From NCBI GenBank assembly GCA_916048095.2, contig OU696572.1:5909362-5973361 (forward strand): a DNA stretch of 64,000 bases, in the 5' to 3' direction. A model generated the notes under the pieces. The model was given only the letters and a program-made list of their open reading frames with translations, was not told the origin of the DNA and searched no databases. The number at the start of each line of letters is the position of its first letter. Position 1 is the stretch's first letter. The position numbers were made by a program, and so were the translations under genes. Of the stretch, positions 22,401 through 33,856 are shown piece after piece. Source of the stretch: Sacculina carcini. Taxonomy: Eukaryota > Arthropoda > Thecostraca > Sacculinidae.

Positions 22401-23099
22401 CCGAGCGCTTCCATTTACACGGCTGAACTTCACGCTATCCTGCTGGCCCTGGTTTTTATTCGCTCATCTTCATTTTCTTTGTTTTTAGTTCTATCCGACT
22501 CCCTTAGTGCTTTAACTTCATTATCGTCTTTCACCTTACATCCTCTTATACATAGGATTTTTATCTCTCTTGATATCATCCACCACCAGGGCAAGCGTGT
22601 AAAGTTCTGCTGGATTCCGGCCCATATTGGTATTTTGGGCAACGAGCGAGCTGACAGAGCCGCAAAAAGAGCTGCTGAACGAGACTTTTATTAATTTTAT
22701 TTTAACTTTCCCATTCCGTATTCGGACTTTTATCCTATTATACATCGTTTTATCCGTTCTCGCTGGCAGTTCTCATTGGAGGAATGTGGTTCTGACAAAT
22801 TAAAAGCAGTGAAGCCCGAAATCGGACATTGGATGTGCTCTTATCGCCGGAAGAGGTCCGAGGAGGTGGCGCTCTGTCGTCTGCGTGTGGGTCACACGTA
22901 CGACACGCATCGACATATTCTACTCGGACAACCTGAACCCACGTGCAGCGCATGTAATGCACGTCTCTCCGTGCAACACATCCTGGTGGAATGTCCATCG
23001 TTCGCAGAGGCGCGTCAACGTTGTCTTGGATCCGTTCGGACTATGGACGAGATTTTGGGACATGAGCAATCGGCGGTCATTGAGGGCCGCATTTTTTAA
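19437..23099 (+). pseudogene. LINE ORF2 (APE endonuclease, RT, RNase H, zinc motif) with two nonsense codons
   Basis: One frame runs from ATG 19437 (MSILQWNIRGIRP) to TAA 23099, interrupted only by TGA 20106-20108 (between RLGA and PPRWNFKRADW) and TAA 22692-22694 (after AAERDFY). Endonuclease landmarks: QWNIRG, QETKLL, SGDFNAHSSFWG and SDHFPIW. RT landmarks: ISLTSSLCKLFEKMV, FFDIEKAYDTTW, GVPQGSVLS and LFVDDFT (the catalytic Asp pair). RNase H landmarks: YTDGSKSASGVG (about 22320), TAELHA, LSDSLSAL and GNERADRAAK. The end holds CSACNARLSVQHILVECP. Two single-base-type lesions in over 1200 codons mean a very young copy. Confidence 0.88.
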
Positions 23100-23325
23100 T
23101 TTTTACGGTTTTTGCCTTTTAAAACTATTTATTGATTTTTATTCTTCTGACTTTCATTTTCATATCATTAACCATCACGCTTATTTATTTCATCGCTCCA
23201 TTACGTTCATTTGCATAGTTTTAGTTTAATTTAGTTAACAACAGACTGGGGGGTGCCATATGGTCCTAGAGGCCGGTGCACCCCCAAAACGAAATAATCA
23301 ATCAATCAATCAACAGCGACTGTCA

Positions 23326-24450
23326 TCTCTTCTCAGTAATTTCCATATAGCAAAGCGCGATGGCCCACAGTCTATAATCGATAGATATGCCGCTCCTTGG
23401 ACATGCGTTACGTCCACTGCGAGCCTATGCCAGTTGTATCTCACAGATAAACCACCATGAATCCCTTTAACTGGTGCCGGATTAATAGATCGACATGTCT
23501 CACGTGATCGGACCACCGCTTGTGCGTTTCTCCTCGTTGCCAGCTGATTCCGACTTCTTGAGAAGTATAAATGCCTTCGAATTCCGAGATGTTCTGCTCC
23601 TTGGTACACGTCATTAACATTTTCTCCACTCATTGGTTCCAGAATCTCGGCAACACAGCACAAAGCTGAATTCCCTGTTGTCACTAACCGTTTTGATGGC
23701 ACTCGCGTCAACGTATCTGTACTGTTTTTCGAGCACGCTGAACTTATGTGTCCGTGAACTCCAAATTTGAAACAGATGGACGAATATCTCGCGTCATTGG
23801 ATCTTATTCTGCTACGTTGTGGACATGCCCGAGCTAGGTGTCCTGGCTTATTGCAGATGAAGCATCTCAGGGATGACGACGGATTCCACTTTCGAGCAGG
23901 CGCGGTAGATTTCATTCCGATTTCTGTTGTCTTACCAGCTTCAGATAATATCACTCTCGCCCTGCCCACCTATCTCCATGTCAGTCATCGAGTCCAGTTT
24001 CGCATTTGAACGAAGTGTATGTCTCGCTGAAAAAGGCAAAGCACTTACGAAGGCGCATTTCAAAGCCACTGAGTCAGTTATGTTACACTTGGAACCCATT
24101 CGTCGGATATCCGCCATCAACACATCCACACATTCACCCTCAGTCAGTCCTCGACTCACAAACTTATCATAGGCGGAAAAGGAGTCAGTGCCGAATGCTT
24201 TTTGAAGGACCTCTTCTATTTTATTCATGCTTAGTTGGTCTTCATCGGAAAAACATTCGACAACGGAATACACGTCTCCTGTGACGCACATTCCGGCCAC
24301 TTGCGCCACATCATTGCCTCCGCGCAGACGGCACATCTTCTTCATCTTGCTGATCTATTCCGTTGGGTCCTTACACCCGTCATATTCGGGGACAAGCCGC
24401 AAATCAAGGGCCGCGGTTGCCGAAATAGCTTGTGCTTTTGATTCTTCCAT
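23326..24450 (-). pseudogene. gag and first half of integrase
   Basis: Gag starts MEESKAQAISATAALDLRLV inside the LTR. A TAG at 24357-24355 stands where related gags have Trp (PTE*ISKMKKMC). The capsid-like region follows to about 23941, then a frame change. In the next frame are a CCHC zinc knuckle CFICNKPGHLARAC and a second, degenerate knuckle CFKFGVHGHISSAC. After SALCCVAEILEP the frame enters integrase without any RT: EHLGIRRHLYFSR, then CRSINPAPVKGIHGG, then WHRLAVDVTHVQGAAYLSII with the first catalytic Asp, and DCGPSRFAIWKLL. The LINE target duplication interrupts it at 23325. Confidence 0.8.
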
Positions 24451-24894
24451 GATTTGCTCTTCCAACACTGATAAGCACTGCAATGTATGTATTGCAGAAT
24501 AATGAAGATGAAGAAGGAAATTAACTTGCAGCAACACAATTCACAACAGTCAATGTACTACCACTAGCACACGCTCGCTATATCCCGTCTATCCCTGTCC
24601 CGTACACGTTACATCCTGCACACCCACTCCCTGTCACCTCCCGACTCCACTTCCCCCAGGTCGCTGACCTTTACTTGCCCGCACACACGTCGCATGCGCA
24701 ACACCAGCCAATAGCAAACAAGCACACCTGTGACGTCACTAAGCACGCGCACGAATGCACAGAACACGCACGCCAGCACAAACACACGACCATTCACTCC
24801 TAACATAAATCACACAACCAATGAAACAGCTAATGATTAAATACTTACTCACACTGTATCATCAACAAAATATACAATATTCACTGCTGCCACA
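24431..24894 (-). repeat. 5' LTR of the 14.9-24.9 kb element
   Basis: Same ends as the partner LTR. The gag ATG (24450-24448) lies 20 bp inside the LTR end, so the first codons of gag are LTR-encoded. No TGG-type primer-binding site follows the LTR; the internal region starts AGCTATTTCGGCAACCGCGG. Confidence 0.85.
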
Positions 24895-27640
24895 TGATTG
24901 TACAGTATATTTGATGAATTAATGTGCTAAGCTGATGATTGTACAGTACATTTGCTGTATTAATGTGTTAACTTGATTGTACTGTACATTTGTTGTATTA
25001 ATCTGCTACGTTGATGATTGTACAGTACATTTGATGTATTAATTTGCCAAGTGGATGATTTTACTGTACATTTGATGTATTAATGTGCTAAGTTGATGAT
25101 TGTACTGTACATTTGGTGTATAAATGTGCTAAGTTGATGATTGTACTGTGCATTTGATGTATTAATGTGCTAAGTTGATTGTACAGCACATTTGATGTTT
25201 AAATATGCTAAGATGATGATTGTACAGTGCATTTGTTGTATTAATGTTTTCAGTTGATTGTACAGTACGTCTGTTGTATTAATGGGCTAAGTTGATGATT
25301 GTACTGTACATTTGATGTATTAAAGGGCTACGTTGATGCATGTACTGTATATTTGTTTTATTAATGTGCTAAGCTGATGCATGTACTGGACATTTGATGT
25401 ATTAATGTGCTATGCTGTTTTTACAGTACATTGGTATGTATTAATGTGCTAAGTTGATGATTGTACTGTACATTTGATGTATTAATGCGCCAAGTGGATG
25501 ATTGAACTGTACATTTGTTGTATTAATGTGCTAAGTTGATTATTGTACTGTACATTTGATGTATTAATGCGCTAAGTGGATGCTTTTACGGTACATTTGT
25601 TGTATTAATGTGCTAAGTTGATGATTGTACTGTACATTTGATGTATTAATGTGCTAAGTTGATGCATGTACTGTATGCTTGTTGTATTACTGCGCTAAGT
25701 GGATGATTTTACAGTATATTTGTTGTATTAATGTGTTAAGTTGATTGTACTGTACGTTTGTTGTATTAATGTGCTAAGTTGATGATTGCACTGTATATTT
25801 GATGTATTAATGTGCTATGCTGTTTGTACAGTACATTGGTTGTATTAATGTGCTAAGTTGATGATTGTACTGTACATTTGATGTATTAATGCGCTAAGTG
25901 GATGATTGAACTGTACATTTGTTGTATTAATGTGCTAAGTTGATTATTGTACTGTACATTTGATGTATTAATGTGCTAAGTTGATGCATGTACTGTATGT
26001 TTGTTGTATTAATGTGTTAAGTTGATGATTGAACTGTACATTTGCTGTATTTATGTGTTATGTTGATGATTGTACAGTATATTTGATGAATAAGTGTGCT
26101 AAGTTGATTATTGTACTGTACATTTGCTGTATTTATGTGTTAAGTTGATGATTGTACAGTATATTTGATGAATAAGTGTGCTAAGCTGTTTATTTTACTG
26201 TACATTTGTTGTATTAATGTGCTAAGTTGTTGATTGTAATGTGCATTTGATGTATTAATGTGCTAAGCTGATGATTGTAATGTACATTTGCTGTATTTAT
26301 GTGTGAAGTTGATGATTGTACTGTACATTTGATGTATTAATGTGATAAGTTGATGATTGTACTGTACATTTGTTGTATTTATGTGCTAAGCTGATGATTG
26401 TATAGTATATTTGTTGTATTAATGTGCTAAGTTGATGATTGTACTGTACATTTGATGTATTAATGTGCTAAGTTGATGATTTTAGAGTATATTTGTTGTA
26501 TTAATGTGCCAAGTTGACGATTGTAATGTACATTTGTTGTATTAATGTGCTAAGCTGATGATTGTACTGTATGTTTGTTGTATTAATGTGCTAAGTTGAT
26601 TATTGTACTGTACATTTGATATATTAATGTGCTAAGTTGATGAATGTACAGTACATTTGCTGTATTAATGTGTTAAGTTGATGATTGTACTTTATATATG
26701 TTGTATTACTGTGCTAAGTTGATGATTGTACAGTATATTTGTTGTATTAGTGTGCTAAGTTGATGCATGTACTGTACATTTGATGTATTAATGTGCTAAG
26801 TTGATGATTGTACTGTACATTTGATGTATTAATGTGCTAAGTTGATGATTTTACAGTATATTTGTTGTATTAATGTGCTAAGTCGTTGATTGTAATGTGC
26901 ATTTGATGTATTAATGTGCTAAGCTGATGATTGTAATGTACATTTGCTGTATTCATGTGTTAAGTTGATAATTGTAAAGTATATTTGATGAATAAGTGTG
27001 CTAAGTTGATTATTGTACTGTACATTTGTTGTATTTATGAGCTAAGCTGATGATTGTACAGTACATTTGATGTATTAATGTGCTAAGTTGATGATTGTAC
27101 TGTACATTTGATGTATTAATGTGCTAAGCTGATGATTGTACAGTACATTTGATGTATTAATGTGCTACCTTGATGATTGTACAGTACATTTGATATATTA
27201 ATGTGCTAAGTTGATACATGTACTGTACATTTGATGTATTAATGTGCTAAGTTGATGATTGTAATGTACATTTGTTGTATTAATGTGCTAAGTTGATGAT
27301 TGTACAGTACATTTGATGTATTAATGTGCTAAGCTGATGATTGCACATTATATTTGTTGTATAAATGTGCTAAGTTGATTATGGTACTGTACATTCGATG
27401 TATTAATGTGATAAGTTGATGATTGTACAGTATATTTGCTGTATTAATGTGCTAAGCTGGTGATTGTACTGTACATTTGTTGTATTAATGTCCTAAGTTG
27501 ATGAATGTACAGTACGTTTGATGTATTAATGTGCTACGTTGATAATCGTACTGTATATTTGATGTATTAATGTGCTACGTTGATAATTGTACAGTACGTT
27601 TGTTGTATTAATATGATAAGTTGATGGTTGTATTGTGTAC
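24895..27640. repeat. 41-bp minisatellite array, about 65-70 units
   Basis: The consensus unit reads ttgatgattgtactgtacat then ttgatgtattaatgtgctaag. Each unit carries a nearly perfect palindrome TGTACWGTACA. Common variants are gatgtatt/gttgtatt/gctgtatt and ctaagttg/ctaagctg. A few units are shortened (loss of 'gatg'). No coding content. The array is the host locus of the 14.9-24.9 kb LTR element. Confidence 0.97.
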
Positions 27641-28870
27641 TATGAGTAGAAGCAAAGTTTTATGTCCGCCATCAGAAGGCAATAATTTGTGTCCCTATTT
27701 TAGATGAACCACAATTATAATAAAGGTACCACTCTTGGAAAATGCAGTTACCAGCAGCCCTTCGATCCCTTGCAAACTTACGGTACTTTTATGCGATATT
27801 CTATGATAAATTTTAATATCAGGCGTTGAGCGATGGGCTCCTCAACATTTGGAATTGCTCAAAGCCGGGATGTGCGGGATGAGGTTGCTACGGCTCTGTG
27901 CATATTCAATGTATTGATGTGCTAATAAGATGATGATGTGTTTTTGATGTATTATGGTGTTGGATATTTATTGTGGTGTTGAGTTAATGTGTTGGTATAC
28001 TAAGTTGATGAGTGTGGCTGGTTTGAGACGTGTTGGATGGACTACCGTGCTGTGCATGAGCTGCCGTAATGACACACACCTGTATCATTTCTCTGTTATA
28101 TGTTTCATGCATGTCAAGCACTTTGTTCGCCCAGTTCTTAAATTTGGTAACTCATAGCCGTTCCGCTTATAATGATAGGAAATTTCCTATACGTTTGATA
28201 AAATCCTATTGCTGGGAATTTACTATGTAAAAATTTACATTGGTTTAATGGACTGTAGAACCTCCCTCGTCTTGCACATTATGTATTAACATCAATGACC
28301 TCTTCATTGTGTAACAATAACGAAATTATTATAGTCTTAAAGTAGTCACACCTTTGTGTGCACGTTGCATGTTGTATCGGATACAATGTGGTATAATCCA
28401 CGGTTCTGTTTCAATTCTTTTCTGCTTCAACCTTGCACAAATTTGCGTTTTAGATTTTTTTCATTGACGCAATTAAATCTCTGATAGCTGCTTTAAACGT
28501 TTGAAATAGTTGAATTTGGATACAAGTCCGGAATAATCAACATCAGTTTCGGAATAATAAATTTCAATTTCGGAATAATCAACACTCATTCAGGATCATT
28601 CAACCTGAGCTATTTTGACTGAAGATCGTCAATATTCATCAATATGCATATTATCAGCTAATATTGCATAATCATCAACATAAACATTCACCAATTTCAA
28701 TATATTTCTGTATAGTCATCTCAGCATAGCTGTAATATTTTGGTCGAATTATTGCTCAATAATATTGATGTCATGATCTGTTTGTCGAGAAGCTCTTACC
28801 TGAAAAAAATGCGATTTTGTGAGGATTTTAACCGTAGTGGAAACTGTAAAGACTGCAGCAAACCTGCATG
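27641..28870. other. No recognisable gene
   Basis: Mixed, moderately AT-rich unique-looking sequence. Open frames are short (longest 67 codons) and without familiar motifs. Confidence 0.6.
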
Positions 28871-28885
28871 TGAAACAGTATATTG

Positions 28886-28901
28886 CAGTGGCTCCCAAAC
28901 T
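28886..28901 (+). repeat. hAT-like terminus
   Basis: CAGTGGCTCCCAAACT resembles the 'CAGTGGTTCCCAAACT' ends of ZBED/Buster-type hAT elements. No partner end was found nearby. Confidence 0.35.
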
Positions 28902-28994
28902 GGCGCTTATTGGCTCCCCGTTAAATTCCCAGCGCCTGCCACCCCACACCCACACATATGGAAACAAACATAAATTTGTATTTCACGAATTAAA

Positions 28995-29620
28995 CCCTAT
29001 TTAGTCAACCAATTTCCAGAGAATGGACGATTTGAGACATGCTGCAATCTCGACAGCTTTCGTTCCTCGAGGAACAACGGGCAATGTTTGCCGAAAATCA
29101 CCGGCCAAAACTACTGTGATGCCTCCCATCAACATATTTGAGTCGCGTATATCCATCAATATCCTGTTGACTGCCTCGAGAGACTTTTTGTGAGACATTG
29201 TCGCTTCGTCCCAGATGATCAGTGCTTATCTTTTTAAGAGCTCCGCCGTCTCTGAGTTCTTACTGATATTGCATACTGGTTCATCATTTGTGTCGATATT
29301 TATTGGAATTTTGAAAGTCGTGTGGCCGGTGCCACCGCCAGGCAACAATGTGGCAGCGGTTCCCGAACATGACACCGCCACAACAATGTCTGTCCTTTGA
29401 CGATCTGTAGCCAGCAAAAGAGTGATGACAAACGTTTTGCCCGTTCCCCCAGGTGCATCAATGAAATACAGTCCACCTCTTTTGTGGGTGACATCAATCA
29501 TTGCCGTATAGGCAGATCGTTGCTGAGGAAACAGTATGGGTCATTATCATCAATGAATGATGTCAGTGACGTGATATCGTAGGACGTCTCCCGCAAAACA
29601 TTAGGATGCAGTGTGGTGTC
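28995..29620 (-). pseudogene. Helitron-type PIF1-like helicase remnant
   Basis: Two neighbouring minus-strand frames (29501-29226 and 29198-29001, the second preceded in frame by IIWDEATMSHKK) make up the ATPase core of a PIF1/RRM3-type helicase. Walker A is APGGTGKTF, Walker B is WDEATM, and the next motif is LAGDFRQTLPVVPRG. In Helitrons this domain is fused after a Rep nuclease and unwinds DNA during rolling-circle transposition. The upstream part (QRSAYTAMIDV) is recognisable, the Rep domain is not, and the carboxyl part is lost after KLVD. A host PIF1 pseudogene cannot be excluded, but the sequence type fits Helitrons, whose ends abound at 5-9 kb. Confidence 0.75.
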
Positions 29621-29639
29621 TACATCATAGAAACGACAT

Positions 29640-31860
29640 GACTCTTAATATCAACCAGTGCAAAATTGTATATCTCATCCGCGAAACCAACATGCTGGCC
29701 GGGGATGAGCAGCTGTACTCTGTATATTCAGAAACGAGAATAAATATATATTTTTAATTATCAAATTCTTGAAAAATGACTGACCGCAGATATGAATTAT
29801 TCCGTCTTCTATTAGAGTGAAAAAGATGTATCTATCTCTACTGACACAATATCAAAGTACTAAATTTGATCCACTCTGATGGACAATTAGTGACTAATTG
29901 GCGTATACTGAGTTTTCGGCTCAAGCTAATTGGTGAACATACACATCTTATAGGTACGTTTTCGCTTATAAGTGGGAAAATCTCAATATCATTCTCTAAA
30001 TTACTTTTAATAATCGGAAGATGTAAGAAAACTTTTGCATTTTGTAGTTTCTAAGAAAAGACACTGCTCACATGCATCTGCTTATTTTAACTTATCAATT
30101 TGTCAACATCACGTGCTATGATAACTGTACCGTATTATTTTCATGTGCAGTAAGACGCGGAAATTTCCATACAGTCCACCAAATCAATAATGTTTCTAAA
30201 TTTCAATTCAACTAAGCACTTAATTGTATCCCTTAAGCAGCAGTTGTAATTGATGCGTTTCAACTTGATTGCCCCTTATGAGATAGGTTTGTTGGTGCTT
30301 AGTGCTTCCATCATGGAGGTGGCATGTCCATCTTGTGATGATCTCATCCTTGAAATTTGAGTGTGCAATTATGCCCACTTATGTGAAATTTATTTGTTCC
30401 GTGCGATGGCAACTGGAAACAATTGTTGTTGACAGATTGTTTGCTGAGATTTGTCTTGATTGAGCGCTTGAACCTGTGTGGCAGATCTCATTGATATGTG
30501 GTGGATCCTGCACAACATTCATGTGTTTTGTCGTGATCCGTCTCGCCACGTCTGGGCCAACTCAGTGGGAGTCGCTTATACGCTTAACGCTTAGTACGCC
30601 AGATCATTTCATCTGACACGCTAAGTAGCATAACATTCGCCAAATTGTCAAGCGTCATTTATGGCACATTGAATTGTGATTAGGTGTTGAATTGTGATTA
30701 GTAGGTTAGTGTACTAGATCTGAATAACCTATGAATAACGACATTTTTTAATTGTAGTTTGGCCCATGACTCGGTGAAGAAATTAGTATGTGGCCTCTTG
30801 TTTGAAGTTGACATGCCACTGGCGTGCGGTCACGACTGCGCGCACACGCGATCCGTTATTAAAAGAGTCTCGTGATGATCAAGGTGCATGAGTGCGATAG
30901 TCATACAATTTATAGCGTTTGCGCTGCTTCCATTTGACTTTAATCATTGATTTGAGTGAAAACAACAATGATGAAGCGAATGCGACACATTTCTGAGAGA
31001 AGAGCTCAAATGTTTCTCCTCATCATGCATTCCAGCCGATTGACGCATTTAGCCTGCAAAATAGCCGCTTGACTACTAGACGTGACTTGTCATGTATTAC
31101 CCGGTGTCTCATTCTTGACTTCTTGCAGTACAAAAACCACATACCAGACATGCATTCTAGACAAACAAGAGGAAGTGCTTCATCTGTGTAATTGGGTTTG
31201 TGAATGACGGCAGCTGACCCCCGTGTGACGGATTGAGAGGATGAAGGACAATTTCAGTTCAGTGTGGCCGATTCTTCGATTGTCTTGCGTGCTGTGACCA
31301 GGGTCTTTGTTGGCTTATATCGGCTGGACGGGCAGTTCAACATCACTGTGCTGAATTGTGACACATTGTACGTAAATTATTCGGACTGGGTCTTATTTCG
31401 TGATGCTGTGTGACGTGCAGCAATGATGTGCTTCTGTTTGAATTTCAACAGTCACATCATGTTTATTGTTATTGAATGTATTTTTATTGAATATCATTGT
31501 ACTGTTAATACATACTACTGCGTGGAGGGCGGTTCCATACAGTTTGATTCGAGGGATGTATTGTATGACCACCATGCAGTATATATACATATTTTGTGTA
31601 AACAACTATATACATATTTTACAACTATATACTATATACACATTATAAACAACTATATACATATTTTGATTGTTCCATGATCCCACTGCTTCTCGCTCTG
31701 AGCCCGGCCATGCACTGTGCTATGTTACAATGTTAATGTATTGTCAATGTTATGATGCCATGGAATTGATATAATGCCATGTGAGTGTTATGATGTAATG
31801 TATTTGTATATAATCGTTTGCACTGTATGCGACCATGCGCTGTGTAAATGTATGTCATCG
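29640..31860. other. No recognisable gene
   Basis: AT-rich sequence with short uninformative frames. Nothing repeats elsewhere in the window as far as I can see. TA/ATAC-rich stretches lie at 31580-31660. Confidence 0.55.
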
Positions 31861-31869
31861 GGCTGATTG

Positions 31870-33172
31870 TACACATGGCTTGATGTAATGTTACAATGGT
31901 TGATTTTTGCTGAATGCCTATCCAGTTCTGCAGTTTTGAAACAAAAGCCCGAGGACTGTCTTGAAAAAGGAGAACATGTGTTTCCTTTCCTTGAAGCTTC
32001 ATATTGAGCTCGTTCAGCTCGTGAAAAATGTCCGCCGGGTACGCAACCCTTTTATTCCAGGCTTCATCTTTGAAGTGAACCAGAAGATCTTTTCTTTCTT
32101 GAGTTTCCAGGAAAAGTTTTATTTCATCTTTTATCTCAAAGACACAATTAACAACGTTTCCTTTCGACAACCAACGTACTGCTGTGTAGAAGAGAAGCAC
32201 TTCGTGGTCAGCATTCATGTCTTTGCATAGTTATATAAATGGGCGAGTGTTGAGTGCTTGAGTCTTCACGTAATTTACAATTTAGATTACAGAATCAAGC
32301 ACTTCCTGCAGAGGCAGGGAGAGTCCTGCTGGCGAGAGCATATCGTTGAATCATGCAGTGGATTCCCTTTGCTTGAGGTGCTAAATTCTTCACTCTCGTT
32401 TGGAATCCTGATTTCGATCCCATCATAGCCGGTGCCCCATCCTTACACACCGCACATACGTTTTCCCATTGAAGACCTTCATATTGGAAAAAAAGTTGAA
32501 ACTTTTTCCATAACATCATCAGCTTTTGTTGTGGTTTCAAGAGCACTGCAGAATTTGAATTTATCTTTAATGTCACCTGAATTAATGTATCTGCTGCATC
32601 CCGAGGATAAGCAACTGACAACATGAACTTATATCTGTTGACTCGTCGAGCTGAAAGGAGAACAAAGGGGAACTCTTGATTTCAGTCAACACCTGTTCCT
32701 TCACATCCATCGACATTTTAGAAATGTGCCTCTGTACAGTGTTATTTGACAGGGACAATTGCTGCATCTTCATTGCACTGGCTTCTCCAAGAATACGATT
32801 TACTGCTTTCATCATGCAAAGTTTAAGAAATGTTTCTCCAATTGGGTGAGGCTTTTGTTGTTTAGCAATTTCGAATGCAATGTCAAACGAGGCTTCTACT
32901 ACGGCTGCAGTTTGCTGCTGAAACGACCGACTTCTGTCGAGTCTTTGGGTTTTAAGACACTGTTGATGCCGTTTGAAGAAATCCAAATGCTTCTTTTCGT
33001 GTTCTGGATGTTTTGTCTCGAGATGTCGCTTGAGTTTTGATGGTTTCATTGACTCTCCACTCAGGACAGCATGGCACAAAACACACTGTGGTTTCTCGAT
33101 GCCGTCACTGGCAAGCAGAGAGGTGAAGCCAATGTTGAGGTAGCATTCCGAGTATCTGCGCCGTTTAGCCAT
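31870..33172 (-). pseudogene. ZBED-type hAT transposase pseudogene
   Basis: Starts MAKRRRYSECYLNIGFTS at 33172. Residues about 27-65 form a BED-type zinc finger (CVLCHAVLSGESMKPSKLKRH ... KHPEH). The later DDE/RNase H-like core has SSPLFSFQLDESTDISSC, which holds the first acidic residue (LDEST) of ZBED5/FAM200-like proteins. The frame then shifts (about 32600) to a segment with CAVCKDGAPAMMGSKSGF (the second catalytic Asp region) and IHCMIQR. It shifts again to 32218-31880, which has VRWLSKGNVVNCVFEIKDEI. The carboxyl dimerisation region is degraded. At least two frameshifts, so inactive. Confidence 0.85.
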
Positions 33173-33487
33173 GGTTTCAAATCAGTGAACAAAGTAAATA
33201 ATGTTTTTAGTCTATTCAATTCGAAAATATAGTAAAAACTTAAATAACAACATTTTTCCAATTAAAGTGTCATATCACAACAGCCTGCTTGCCTCAACAA
33301 CTCACCTCTACTGCTTGCCTTATCTCCTTGCCGAAATTAAATAAAAATGTTGTACTTGTCACCACAATATGCAGCAGGAGTAATGACGGGGTAAGCATTG
33401 CCTGGTAAGGAGGGGAGGGAGTGTGGCCAGTCGCGCCATTCGTCATCCACCAATCAGCAACCACATGACTCACGTGTCGACAGCAAG

Positions 33488-33640
33488 CGCGCACACACAC
33501 ACACATGCGCATACATACATGCGCGTGCACTCACATACTCGCTACTCACTGATACACACATACATACAGTTGCAGACACATACACATTCACACAGGCACA
33601 TTAGATCACAGGCACGCATACATACACCTATAATATAATC
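33488..33640. repeat. CA/CATA-rich microsatellite
   Basis: cacacacacacatgcgcata and catacata runs inside the 5' part of the hAT element. Confidence 0.85.
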
Positions 33641-33774
33641 TTTTGACATTAAACTAACGTAGCACACGTTTTGCTTTGCACCGAAGTAAATAAGAAAAAT
33701 GTAAGTGCATGAGAAATGTAATTGATGAAACAATTATAATGATATCCTAAGCTACTTTTTACAAGGCTAGGCGA

Positions 33775-33856
33775 CCCCCAGTCAAAGCTTCGCGACCCCC
33801 CTGCCAAGGTTTCGCGACCCCCCAGGGGGTCGCGACCCACCGGATGGGAACCCCTG
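33775..33856 (-). repeat. hAT terminus with CGCGACCCCC repeats
   Basis: On the minus strand the element begins CAGGGGTTCCCATCCGGTGG, followed by GGGTCGCGACCCCC and two further TTCGCGACC-type copies. This is the 5' end of the ZBED-type hAT whose gene starts 600 bp further on. Subterminal repeats of this kind are transposase-binding sites in hAT elements. Confidence 0.7.

Larger units (their letters stand above)
16099..23312 (+). mobile_element. Near-complete I-superfamily LINE (7.2 kb) with 13-bp target duplication
   Basis: Flanked by perfect ACAGCGACTGTCA copies at 16086-16098 and 23313-23325 and ending in an (AATC)n tail. Order: GC-rich structured 5' UTR, ORF1 with three zinc knuckles, ORF2 with APE endonuclease, RT, RNase H and a carboxyl zinc motif. 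A minus-strand fragment of another LINE lies between the ORFs. Presence of RNase H with an APE endonuclease points to the I superfamily (I/Nimb/LOA/Ingi-like). The 412-bp identity with the copy at the window start suggests that the family was active recently. Confidence 0.9.
14882..24894 (-). mobile_element. LTR retrotransposon lacking RT/RNase H, with a LINE inside
   Basis: Bounded by direct repeats 14882-15342 and 24431-24894 and by a perfect 5-bp duplication TGATT. Element orientation is right to left: 5' LTR, gag, a short stretch after the gag zinc knuckles, then integrase directly, then the 3' LTR. Without the 7214-bp LINE (16099-23312) and its 13-bp duplication the element is about 2.8 kb. 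The two LTRs differ at roughly 18 positions plus one 3-bp indel by eye (about 4%), so it is not recent. Protease, reverse transcriptase and RNase H are missing, so it would have needed help in trans. Its gag and integrase resemble the element at 49.8-52.9 kb. Confidence 0.85.

Noticed and set aside
22750-22998. Minus-strand frames over the LINE (and many over 38.3-42.9 kb)
   Set aside because: Antisense shadows of ORF2 and of the GC-rich gag-pol frame. High GC lowers stop frequency on all frames.
24895-27640. CRISPR array
   Set aside because: Units are contiguous without unique spacers, vary by point changes, and the context is animal DNA.
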